Source: Bacteroidales bacterium
GTDB lineage: Bacteria > Bacteroidota > Bacteroidia > Bacteroidales > UBA7960
DNA: 6,587 nt
Assembly (NCBI GenBank): GCA_003555385.1
Contig: PWHO01000107.1
Location: forward strand, 1-6,587
Direction of reading: 5' to 3'
In this document: in pieces, positions 1-6,471 of the stretch
Numbering within the stretch: the stretch's first letter is position 1
Layout of the letters: the number at the start of each line of letters is the position of its first letter
The notes under the pieces: generated by a model
Databases searched by the model: none
Told to the model about the DNA's origin: nothing
What the model saw: the letters and a program-made list of their open reading frames with translations, nothing else
Translations under genes and position numbers: made by a program

Positions 1-682
1 AACAAAAGGTTTCCTTTTTGATGTCACTGGTCTTCAACTCAATGTCAAATTCATCGGCTTCCGGCAAAACAGCTACGGTTGCTGCAGAAGTATGCACCCT
101 TCCCTGGGTTTCGGTCTGCGGAACCCTTTGCACCCTGTGAACACCGGATTCGTACTTCAATACCCCATAAGTCCCGTCTCCGGTCACATTAAAGATCACC
201 TCCTTGAAACCACCGGAAGTTCCTTCATTCATTTCCACCACCTCTGTCTTCCAGCGGCGGCTTTCACAGAACTTAATATACATGCGGTACAAGTCTCCGG
301 CAAAGATGGCTGCTTCGTCACCTCCGGTACCGGCACGGATTTCCACAATGGAGTTTTTGTCATCCTGCGGATCCTTTGGAACCAGTAGAATACGAATTTT
401 CTCTTCCAGATTTTCCTTGCGTTCTTCCAGTGTTTCCAATTCATTGTGGGCCATTTCCTTAAACTCCTGGTCTTTCTCATTGGCCAGCAGTTCCCGGGCT
501 GATGTGATGTTATCAAGAATGTTTTTATATTCTTCATAAGCCTCGACAATGGGTTCGAGGTCTTTGTATTCCTTATTGAGCCTGATATAGCGCTTCATGT
601 CGGCAATGATCTCAGGGTCTGTGATCAATTGCCCAACTTCGTTGTGCCGCTCCTTGATTGCTTCCAGTTTCTCCAATAACAT
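1..682 (-). CDS. prfA: Peptide chain release factor 1 (RF1), 3' end outside window
   Basis: RF1 recognises UAA and UAG in the ribosomal A site and triggers release of the finished protein. The visible 227 residues run from ATG at 682 to the left edge with no stop. Residues 1-105 are the charged helical N-terminal domain (LNKEYKDLEPIVEAYEEYK). Residues 113-126 give the signature EIRAGTGGDEAAIF. Residues 178-200 contain the HRVQRVPQTETQGRVHTSA block, in which P188-Q-T190 is the PxT stop-codon recognition element that marks RF1 rather than RF2 (which has SPF). The catalytic GGQ loop should begin just beyond the edge, since the visible sequence ends at KKETFC, which immediately precedes it in the family. 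About 130 residues are missing. The gene lies 57 bp downstream of purM on the same strand, an order I recall as common in Bacteroidales. No Shine-Dalgarno is visible. The class assignment is nearly certain. Confidence 0.96.
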   Translation of the reverse strand, partial: MLLEKLEAIKERHNEVGQLITDPEIIADMKRYIRLNKEYKDLEPIVEAYEEYKNILDNITSARELLANEKDQEFKEMAHNELETLEERKENLEEKIRILLVPKDPQDDKNSIVEIRAGTGGDEAAIFAGDLYRMYIKFCESRRWKTEVVEMNEGTSGGFKEVIFNVTGDGTYGVLKYESGVHRVQRVPQTETQGRVHTSAATVAVLPEADEFDIELKTSDIKKETFC

Positions 683-708
683 AAGGGGGTACTATTTATT
701 TAAGCCAG

Positions 709-716
709 CAAAGGTA
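709..716 (-). promoter_or_regulatory. Bacteroidota -7 promoter element upstream of prfA
   Basis: On the minus strand this reads TACCTTTG, an exact match to the Bacteroidota -7 consensus TAnnTTTG. It lies in the purM-prfA gap, 26 bp before the prfA ATG, so a transcript would have a leader of roughly 20 nt. No TTTG-like -33 element sits at the usual 19-21 bp spacing; the nearest TTG is only 14 bp upstream. The assignment therefore rests on the -7 box and its position. It suggests prfA can be transcribed independently of purM. Confidence 0.5.
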
Positions 717-739
717 CAAAAATTCAAGGCCAATTAAAA

Positions 740-1900
740 TCAGCCATATACATATGCACCATCCATATCCCTGATGGTAAGTTGTTTTTTCTGTGAATCC
801 ACTACCTCCCCGACTATTTTTGCCTTCAGCTTAAAAGCATCGCAAATCGCAATGATATCCCTGGCGACTTCCTCTTTTACGTAAAACTCAAGACGATGCC
901 CCATATTGAATACCTGATACATCTCTTTCCTTGGAGTACCGGAGGCCTCTCCGATATAACGGAACAATGGCGGAGGGTCAAACAGGCGGTCTTTTACCAC
1001 ATGCTGGTTTTCAAGGAAATGGAGAACCTTTGTCTGCCCTCCTCCGCTGCAGTGAATCATGCCATGTATATGATGCTTGGCCTGCTCAAATACCTGTTTA
1101 ACCACCGGGGCATAAGTCCGTGTGGGGCTTAATACCAGCCGGCCAATATCAAGGGGAACCCCTTCCAGACGATCAGTCAGCCGGGCTTTCCCCGTGTAAA
1201 CCACTTCGTCGTCCAGGCTGTTATCAAAACTCTCCGGAAACTTTTCTGAATATTCATGGTGAAATACGTCGTGGCGCGCGGAAGTCAACCCGTTGCTCCC
1301 CATCCCACCATTATAATCATCTTCATAGGATGTCTGACCATCAGATGCCAGTCCGACAATCACATCACCCGGGGCGATCTTATCATTGGAAATGATCTCA
1401 TTCCTTGGAACCCTTGCGGTGACCGTGGAGTCCACAATCACCGTTTGCACAAGATCTCCCACATCAGCTGTTTCTCCACCGGTGAGGACCATTCCCACAC
1501 CAAGCTCATTCATCCGGTCCAGGAAAGCTGCGGTACCTTGTATAATTGCTGCAATAACCTCTCCCGGTATTCTTTTTTTATTTCTTCCGATGGTGGATGA
1601 AACCAGCATATTACCAGTAATTCCTGCACATAACATATCGTCCAGGTTCATGACCACGGCATCCTGTGCAATGCCTTTCCAGACCGACAGGTCACCGGTT
1701 TCTTTCCAATACATATAGGCAAGGGAAGATTTGGTCCCCGCCCCGTCAGCATGCATTACATTACACCATGCGGAGTCACCTCCCAGGAAATCCGGCACCA
1801 CCTTGCAAAAAGCATTGGGAAAAAGTCCTTTGTCAAGATTCTGAATAGCCTTGTGCACATCCTCCTTGGACGAAGACACGCCTCGTTTATCATACTTCAT
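740..1900 (-). CDS. purM: Phosphoribosylformylglycinamidine cyclo-ligase (AIR synthetase)
   Basis: PurM catalyses the ATP-dependent ring closure of formylglycinamidine ribonucleotide to aminoimidazole ribonucleotide, the fifth step of de novo purine synthesis, in the cytoplasm. The 386-residue product is longer than the roughly 345-residue E. coli enzyme and matches the Bacteroides-type form. Visible blocks are HADGAGTKSSLAY (50-62, nucleotide-binding region), SSTIGRNKKRIPGEV (101-115), LTGGETADVGDLVQT (139-153), GDVIVGLASDGQ (178-189), GGMGSNGLTSARHDVF (198-213), LVLSPTRTYAPV (255-266), MIHCSGGGQTKVLHF (281-295) and FNMGHRLEFYV (331-341). The chosen ATG at 1900 is preceded directly by an in-frame TTG at 1903; ATG is preferred. 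It follows the OmpA-family gene by 42 bp. A near-consensus -7 box (TAGGTTTT) overlaps that gene's stop codon at about 1938-1945, but is not strong enough to call. No frameshift or missing conserved block was seen. Confidence 0.96.
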   Translation of the reverse strand: MKYDKRGVSSSKEDVHKAIQNLDKGLFPNAFCKVVPDFLGGDSAWCNVMHADGAGTKSSLAYMYWKETGDLSVWKGIAQDAVVMNLDDMLCAGITGNMLVSSTIGRNKKRIPGEVIAAIIQGTAAFLDRMNELGVGMVLTGGETADVGDLVQTVIVDSTVTARVPRNEIISNDKIAPGDVIVGLASDGQTSYEDDYNGGMGSNGLTSARHDVFHHEYSEKFPESFDNSLDDEVVYTGKARLTDRLEGVPLDIGRLVLSPTRTYAPVVKQVFEQAKHHIHGMIHCSGGGQTKVLHFLENQHVVKDRLFDPPPLFRYIGEASGTPRKEMYQVFNMGHRLEFYVKEEVARDIIAICDAFKLKAKIVGEVVDSQKKQLTIRDMDGAYVYG

Positions 1901-1942
1901 CAAAAAATCTATTTATCAGTTACCAATAGACCACGGCAAAAC

Positions 1943-4039
1943 CTATCTGCCCCCTGAACGCACATCATCTTCCCGGCCCTCTTCCGGGGCCTCCTGATCC
2001 GGTTCCTCTTCCTCAGGTGGCTCATAATCTTCGCGCAGAACCCTGAATTCGGTACGCCTGTTCATCTGATGCGCAGCATCCTGTATCTCTTCTGAGGGAA
2101 GTCCTTCAATAAATTCTTCCGTGAGCTCTGTGCCTGCCTCAAATAAAAACCCTTCCCGCTCCACATCACGCTCCAGCACCCGGGGTTCCCGCATTCCGTA
2201 TCCGGCCGCCTCCAGCCTTTCACGGGCAATTCCCTGTTCCACCAGGTAGTCCACCACCTCCTGCGCCCGTCTGTAAGACAAGGTGTCATTATAGGCATGC
2301 GTACCCCGGCTGTCGGTATGAGAGGCAAGCTCTATGACAAAATTCGGGTTGTCATTCATGGTCCGGACCAGTCCGTTCAATGAGTCCTTAAACTGCTCCT
2401 GCAATTCCCAACTATCGAACTCATAAAGAATCTCCGGCAGCTCAATGGCGGTTTCCGGGATGGGTGAAATACCAATATCTACCTCAAATTCACGGCTATG
2501 CTCCACATCAAAGGTAGACTCTTCACCCCTGCCGGCAAAGTAACCAGATTTATTTACCACAATATCGTACCGGGTATTCTCCCGTACAATTGATGGATCA
2601 AAAACGTACCTGCCTTCCCTGTCTGATTCAACCCTGCGCAGAGATCCATCAGAGCCAACAAGCTGAACCTCCGCCCCGGGCACGACTGTCTGTGTACTGT
2701 CATCCAAAATCACACCGGTAATAAAAAGTTCCAGCGGAGGAAGAATGAAAGAATAAATATCAAAAGCCCCGGTACGGCTTCGGTTGGACGAGAAAAAGCC
2801 CCGTTCTTCTCCAGGCTTGAAGATGATGCCAAAATCATCAGCAGGACTGTTTACCGGTGTACCGAGATTCTCCGGTTCGCTCCATCCTTCGGGGGTATAG
2901 GTTGTTTTGAAAATATCGAGCCCGCCCATTCCAGGATGGCCGTCTGAAGCAAAATAAAGGGTCCCGTCGTCTCTGACATAAGGAAACATTTCATTTCCGC
3001 GGGTATTCACAGGTTCACCCAAATTTTCAGGTGGCCCGAAATCATCCCCCTGGCTTCTGCGGCTGACAACCCATATATCCCGGTCACCCTTACCCCCGGG
3101 CAGATCAGCCGCAAAATACAGCTCCAGTCCATCCGGGCTGATGGCCGGATGACCCACGGTAACCATGCTGTCATTGGTCAACCTTACTTCCTGCGGCGAA
3201 CTCCACCTGGCCCCATCCCTGCTGGCCCTGTAAATCCGGCACCCGACATCCGCCCCGTCACTTCTGGTGCACCTTGTGAAAAACATTTCAGTGGCATCCA
3301 GGTTGACCGAGGGTGCTCCTTCATTGAATTCTGTGTTGACCGGGCCTTCATCCAGCAGCACAGGTCTGTTCCAATCCCCTGCCCTGTCTTGCTGTGACAT
3401 AAAAAACGAGGTGGGCTGGTTACCCGTCCAGGGATCTTCATGTTCACCAGGAGCGTTATCCCTGGAAGAGGCAAAAATCAGCGTACTACCCCTGTGATCA
3501 CCGAAAGCAGCGGTATAATCATCCTGACGAGAATTGAGTATCCTGATATCATCCACTTCATATTGAGTCGGATTCTCCCGAAGCTCCATGGCCAATTCCA
3601 CGGAAGCCATCCCACGAGGACCGCGCCAGTCATCCGGAACCAGGTCTGCATATTCCCGGTAGCGCTCCATCGCCTCTTCGTATTTCTCGTTCATCATCAT
3701 GGCATCAGCCAGGTAAAGCAGTGCCCCGGGATCGTCATATCCTGCCCTGACTGCCCGGTTGAACCAGGCCTCCGCCATGCGGTGCTGGTTGGTGTACCGG
3801 TAACAAAGTGCTACCTTGTACATCAGGCGGGTAGCCTCTTCCCGGTCATTGCGCCTGACGCGGTCATATGCCCGCCTGTAGAGGTCAACCGCTTCATGGT
3901 ACTGGCGAAGCTCAAAAGCCTTTTCAGCCCTTTCCACCCGCCTGTCCTGGGCCGACAAACTGTTCATACCACCCGCAAAAATCACTAACAGCAATATCAG
4001 GATCGGCTTGGAAAGCGAAAACATATTCTGGAAAACCAT
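1943..4039 (-). CDS. OmpA-family protein with TPR, PD40 propeller and regulatory domains (PorE-like)
   Basis: This is a secreted envelope protein that probably anchors a complex to peptidoglycan. Residues 1-30 form a signal peptide (hydrophobic 12-24, likely cleavage near SLSA-Q) with no lipobox cysteine. Residues 33-135 are TPR-like helices (EKAFELRQYHEAVDLY, ADAMMMNEKYEEAMERY). Residues 170-432 contain about five PD40 blades, for example HPAISPDGLELYFAADL, YVRDDGTLYFASDGHPGMGG and GERGFFSSNR-type ends. Residues 436-523 resemble a carboxypeptidase-regulatory beta-sandwich (TGVILDD...PGAEVQLVGSDG). Residues 533-668 are an OmpA C-terminal domain: ELASHTDSRGTHAYNDTLSYRRAQEV, where D576 and R591 match the Asp and Arg that bind diaminopimelate, ending NRRTEFRVL. 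An acidic Pro/Glu tail closes the protein. This domain order is that of PorE of the Porphyromonas gingivalis type IX secretion system, but Bacteroidota have many paralogues, so the T9SS role is inference. M6 is an alternative start. The domain architecture is secure. Confidence 0.9.
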   Translation of the reverse strand: MVFQNMFSLSKPILILLLVIFAGGMNSLSAQDRRVERAEKAFELRQYHEAVDLYRRAYDRVRRNDREEATRLMYKVALCYRYTNQHRMAEAWFNRAVRAGYDDPGALLYLADAMMMNEKYEEAMERYREYADLVPDDWRGPRGMASVELAMELRENPTQYEVDDIRILNSRQDDYTAAFGDHRGSTLIFASSRDNAPGEHEDPWTGNQPTSFFMSQQDRAGDWNRPVLLDEGPVNTEFNEGAPSVNLDATEMFFTRCTRSDGADVGCRIYRASRDGARWSSPQEVRLTNDSMVTVGHPAISPDGLELYFAADLPGGKGDRDIWVVSRRSQGDDFGPPENLGEPVNTRGNEMFPYVRDDGTLYFASDGHPGMGGLDIFKTTYTPEGWSEPENLGTPVNSPADDFGIIFKPGEERGFFSSNRSRTGAFDIYSFILPPLELFITGVILDDSTQTVVPGAEVQLVGSDGSLRRVESDREGRYVFDPSIVRENTRYDIVVNKSGYFAGRGEESTFDVEHSREFEVDIGISPIPETAIELPEILYEFDSWELQEQFKDSLNGLVRTMNDNPNFVIELASHTDSRGTHAYNDTLSYRRAQEVVDYLVEQGIARERLEAAGYGMREPRVLERDVEREGFLFEAGTELTEEFIEGLPSEEIQDAAHQMNRRTEFRVLREDYEPPEEEEPDQEAPEEGREDDVRSGGR

Positions 4040-4065
4040 TTAATAAACAATCATGATGAAAATTA

Positions 4066-4088
4066 CTGATAATTAAACGACATATCAG
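4066..4088. repeat. Short inverted repeat between tatA and the OmpA-family gene
   Basis: CTGATA at 4066-4071 is the perfect complement of TATCAG at 4083-4088, with an 11-nt loop. It lies in the 67-bp gap downstream of the tatA stop and upstream of the OmpA-family start. A 6-bp, AT-rich stem with this loop and no clean T-run is too weak to call a terminator. On the minus strand it is followed by TAATTTTC, one mismatch from the -7 box, so the gap may instead hold a weak promoter. Function is not established. Confidence 0.3.
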
Positions 4089-4106
4089 CCAATTAATTGT
4101 TATTCT

Positions 4107-4628
4107 TCAGGAGCGATTTAAGCTATCGTCATCTTTCTTTTTTCCGTAAGGATAAGGAAGGTCATCATCCTCATTATCTGCAGGGGTATCGGGTTGGCGC
4201 AACTCTTTCCCGTTGCTTTCCGGTTGATCTGTTTGGTCTTCCTGATTACTTTTATCACCTGCCTGATGATCCCCGATATTTTCCTTACGGAGATCTTCGC
4301 CCCCCTGTTCAGAAGCAGCCCCTCCCTGTTCGGAAGCAGCCCCTCCCTGTTCGGAAGCAGCCCCTCCTTTCTTGTCGCCATGAGTCTTGCCCGGCCTGCC
4401 CTCGATATCCGAACGCATTTCCCGGGCTTCTTTTTCAATATCGGAAGAATACCTGTGTATTTCAGTATTGATCTCCCTTTGTACCTTCTTGACTTCCCGC
4501 ATTCCACGTCCTACCATCCGGGCCATTTCCGGTATTTTACCCGGCCCGAACAACAAAAGAACCAGCAACAACAGGATAAGTATTTCCCCGCCGCTGATCC
4601 CGAATAATAAAATATTGGGGTGTATCAT
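4107..4628 (-). CDS. tatA: Sec-independent (twin-arginine) translocase TatA/B-family subunit
   Basis: TatA/TatB proteins form the inner-membrane pore and receptor that move folded twin-arginine proteins to the periplasm together with TatC. The 173-residue product has the family layout: a short N-terminus, one membrane helix at about 11-27 (ISGGEILILLLLVLLLF), a hinge FGPGKIPE at 27-34, and a long charged amphipathic helix to about residue 80 (GRGMREVKKVQREINTEIHR). Residues 88-110 are three GGAASEQ repeats, followed by a hydrophilic, probably disordered tail ending YPYGKKKDDDSLNRS. At 173 residues it is TatB-sized rather than TatA-sized (about 60-90), but the FGxxKIPE hinge is TatA-like, and single TatA/B proteins are common in Bacteroidota, so either name is possible. 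No tatC is in the window. The gene is divergent from the MFS gene and precedes the OmpA-family gene by 67 bp. ATG at 4628 is chosen because it begins directly before the membrane helix. Confidence 0.85.
   Translation of the reverse strand: MIHPNILLFGISGGEILILLLLVLLLFGPGKIPEMARMVGRGMREVKKVQREINTEIHRYSSDIEKEAREMRSDIEGRPGKTHGDKKGGAASEQGGAASEQGGAASEQGGEDLRKENIGDHQAGDKSNQEDQTDQPESNGKELRQPDTPADNEDDDLPYPYGKKKDDDSLNRS
4305..4367 (-). repeat. Three tandem 21-bp units inside tatA
   Basis: Units lie at 4305-4325, 4326-4346 and 4347-4367 and read ctgttcggaagcagcccctcc on the plus strand, except that the first has A instead of G at its seventh base (4311). The period is seven codons, so copy-number change keeps the reading frame. 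The encoded heptad is GGAASEQ. It sits just after the amphipathic helix, at the start of the flexible C-terminal tail. Near-identity at DNA level implies recent slippage or duplication rather than an old protein repeat. Confidence 0.95.
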
Positions 4629-4648
4629 TACCTTTCAGCTTACAAAGG

Positions 4649-4656
4649 CAAAAATA
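4649..4656 (-). promoter_or_regulatory. Bacteroidota -7 promoter element upstream of tatA
   Basis: The minus strand reads TATTTTTG, an exact TAnnTTTG match, 20 bp before the tatA ATG. The predicted leader is about 14 nt. No TTTG appears at the normal -33 spacing. GAAAGG a few bases before the ATG could be a weak ribosome binding site. Position in a divergent intergenic region, where a promoter is required, supports the call. Confidence 0.55.
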
Positions 4657-4720
4657 ATGCTTTTCTGCAAGAATCGGGTAAAAAGCGGGGGTCAGGAAAA
4701 AGATGCGCAACAAACTTATT

Positions 4721-4728
4721 TAAATTTG
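4721..4728 (+). promoter_or_regulatory. Bacteroidota -7 promoter element upstream of the MFS gene
   Basis: TAAATTTG matches the TAnnTTTG consensus exactly and ends 28 bp before the MFS ATG at 4757. The predicted leader is about 20-25 nt, A/T-rich (cccaaaaaaaag-like), and lacks a Shine-Dalgarno, as is usual in this phylum. No TTTG is found at the -33 spacing. Together with the tatA element it makes a divergent promoter pair whose boxes are 64 bp apart. Confidence 0.55.
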
Positions 4729-4756
4729 TATTTTTATCTCCAAAAAAAAGACCGAT

Positions 4757-6343
4757 ATGCTTCCTTTTCAGAAGAAACTATCCAATAAATTCTATGCCTT
4801 GCTGAGTCTTCCGGCCACGGCCATGGGTTTCGGCCTGGCTGTCCAGATTGCCGCACTGAGCTGGTTGTTAAGCACAAAGTACGGACTGGAGATCAGCGAT
4901 ATTGGTCTGGTATGGGCCACCGGGCCACTGGCCGGTATCATCGGGCAGGTGGTGGTCGGGATCATCAGTGACAATGTCTGGGTAATGAACGGCCGGCGCC
5001 GGGCCTTTATACTGGTTGGCGGGGTGCTGGCAGCATTGGGCTTGCTCGCCTTGCCAAATATCGGAGTCATTCAGGCAGGAATGGGGCTGGAAGGGGTTCT
5101 TGGTATTGCGATCGTTGTTTCCCTGAGCATCGATTTAGCCATTAATATCAGCTTTAACCCCACCAGGGCCATCATTGCCGATGTAACCCCGGAAGGACGC
5201 CCCAGGACCAAGGGATATACCTGGATGCAGACCGTATCAGGAACTTTTGGTGTACTGGCTTACCTGATCGGGGCCGTTTGGGGCAACTATGTGCTGATCT
5301 ATTTTGGTGTTGTGCTGGTATTCCTGTTCTCTGTTATTCCGCCTTTTTTCATTAAAGAACCCAGGCATCTCGGACAATACGGTAAGGACGAGGAGGAAGC
5401 AGCAGCTGCGAACAAAGCCGATGCTGAGAACAAAAAAGACAGCGTCAATGAGGCCTCCCTTTACGAGATCATGAAAACCATTCTCCCGCTATGGGGGTTT
5501 CTCCTTTATGCCTTCTATGGTATTTTCAGAAGACTGGGATTGTTCCCGGATATCCCTTACTACGGACTTGAGATCTTTTGTTCTCTTCTGACCATTGTGG
5601 TGGTGTTTATCACCATGACACAGAAAGAATACGGGGTATCCAGGGAGAAAGACGGCCTGATCGGGTTCAGAAAGGTGCTTGCTGCCCATTCATTTACCTG
5701 GATCGGTGTACAGACCATGTTCATTTACCTGTTTGCCTTTGTACGTTTCCGCGTCCCGGAACTGGCGGATGTGGACATCGACCCCGAACTCCTTTTGGAA
5801 AACGGCGCGCTTGAATCAGCGCGACTGCAGGAGATTGATGATACCATCGGACGGATCGTCAACTGGAGCTTTTTCTCCCTCAACCTGGTAGCCGCCATTA
5901 TACCGGTCCTGATCCTGGAACCGCTGGCTGCCCGCTTTGGCAGAGTCAGGACACATGCTGTCAGCATTGCCATCATGGCACTCGGCTATTTAAGCATCCT
6001 GCAATTCGGATACGCCCCTGCTGTTATTTACATGCTGATGGCCATTGTCGGCATCGGCTGGGCTGCCACCATCAGTCTTCCATTTGCCATCATGTCACAG
6101 AAAATATCGCAATCACGAATGGGCCTGTACATGGGTTTGTTTAACCTGTCTGTGGTTCTGCCCCAGTTTGTTTCAAGCTTTGGCGTTGGCGAACTTGTTC
6201 AGGAAGCAGAAAACAAAGGAGTGATTTTCATCGTGAGTGCCCTCACCGTTGGCATCTCCGCCTTGCTGTGGTTCTTTGTCAGGGAACCCAAAGACGTATT
6301 TACGGAAAACCCGGTTTTGGCCGAACAGAAGCAGGAGGAATAA
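4757..6343 (+). CDS. MFS transporter, SLC45/sucrose-transporter-like, probable sugar:cation symporter
   Basis: This is an inner-membrane secondary transporter of 528 residues. The family resemblance lies in the helix 2 to helix 3 segment: GPLAGIIGQVVVGIISDNVW (56-75) followed by NGRRRAFILVGG (78-89), the SLC45/SUT form of the MFS loop 2-3 signature. TFGVLAYLIG, TWIGVQTMFIY (314-324) and RMGLYMGLFNLSVVLPQ (454-470) also fit. Hydrophobic segments lie at about 12-38, 47-71, 82-101, 112-133, 157-176, 178-199, 241-258, 270-288, 310-330, 367-392, 399-418, 421-446, 456-478 and 487-508, which is 14 rather than 12. An acidic, alanine-rich linker occupies 200-240, and a polar, probably periplasmic loop occupies 333-366. 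The substrate cannot be read from sequence; maltose, sucrose or another glucoside is plausible from the family. No neighbouring glycosidase or SusC/D gene helps. The ATG at 4757 follows a -7 box at an ordinary distance. Confidence 0.88.
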   Translation: MLPFQKKLSNKFYALLSLPATAMGFGLAVQIAALSWLLSTKYGLEISDIGLVWATGPLAGIIGQVVVGIISDNVWVMNGRRRAFILVGGVLAALGLLALPNIGVIQAGMGLEGVLGIAIVVSLSIDLAINISFNPTRAIIADVTPEGRPRTKGYTWMQTVSGTFGVLAYLIGAVWGNYVLIYFGVVLVFLFSVIPPFFIKEPRHLGQYGKDEEEAAAANKADAENKKDSVNEASLYEIMKTILPLWGFLLYAFYGIFRRLGLFPDIPYYGLEIFCSLLTIVVVFITMTQKEYGVSREKDGLIGFRKVLAAHSFTWIGVQTMFIYLFAFVRFRVPELADVDIDPELLLENGALESARLQEIDDTIGRIVNWSFFSLNLVAAIIPVLILEPLAARFGRVRTHAVSIAIMALGYLSILQFGYAPAVIYMLMAIVGIGWAATISLPFAIMSQKISQSRMGLYMGLFNLSVVLPQFVSSFGVGELVQEAENKGVIFIVSALTVGISALLWFFVREPKDVFTENPVLAEQKQEE

Positions 6344-6356
6344 TACGAGGCAGGCC

Positions 6357-6388
6357 CGGACGAATAGGATGCAAAATTGTAACGTCCG
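6357..6388. repeat. Inverted repeat shortly after the MFS stop codon
   Basis: CGGACG at 6357-6362 is perfectly complementary to CGTCCG at 6383-6388, with a 20-nt loop. It begins 14 bp after the transporter stop, where a terminator would be expected, but the stem is short, the loop long and no T-run follows. I record it as the only terminator-like candidate for this gene, without calling it one. Confidence 0.3.
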
Positions 6389-6393
6389 CAAAC

Positions 6394-6444
6394 GTGGCAA
6401 TAGATAATATTGCTATAATGTGGCAAATTGCTATAGTGTGGCAA
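6394..6444. repeat. 18-bp tandem duplication plus a partial third copy
   Basis: ATTGCTATAATGTGGCAA at 6409-6426 is followed directly by ATTGCTATAGTGTGGCAA at 6427-6444; they differ only at 6418/6436. An upstream GTGGCAA at 6394-6400 matches the end of the unit. An inverted repeat GCAATA/TATTGC (6397-6402 and 6408-6413, loop of 5) overlaps the first copy. The units lie in non-coding DNA between the transporter and the group II intron end. The minus-strand reading is TTGCCACA(C/T)TATAGCAAT, and the intron's downstream exon also begins TTGCC (6468-6464). Origin and role are unknown. Confidence 0.85.
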
Positions 6445-6471
6445 CAGGACTGGTAACAAGTCAGGCAAATC

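Noticed and set aside
92..549. Overlapping ORFs of about 100 codons in the left 550 bases on both strands
   Set aside because: They are shadows of prfA, which is open through the whole stretch and matches RF1 throughout.
1901..1903. TTG start adding one Met to PurM
   Set aside because: An ATG follows immediately and gives the normal M-K-Y-D-K-R-G start of Bacteroides-type PurM.
3440..3988. 182-codon plus-strand ORF inside the OmpA-family gene
   Set aside because: It is fully antisense to a strongly supported domain protein and its Pro/Val/Ile-rich translation shows no family features; it is a reading-frame shadow.
4194..4607. Plus-strand ORF with FRSSPSLFGSSPSLFGSS repeats
   Set aside because: The repeats are the antisense translation of the tatA 21-bp units; tatA has clear family features, this frame has none.
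6394..6444. Start of a CRISPR array
   Set aside because: Units are 18 bp, directly adjacent with no spacers, and only two full copies exist.
6199..6468. Minus-strand ORF of 89 codons with a repeated HYSN(L/I) motif, beginning exactly at the intron's 3' exon
   Set aside because: It starts with TTG, lies mostly antisense to the transporter, is rich in Ser/Tyr/Leu without a recognisable domain, and its repeat is just the translated 18-bp tandem duplication.
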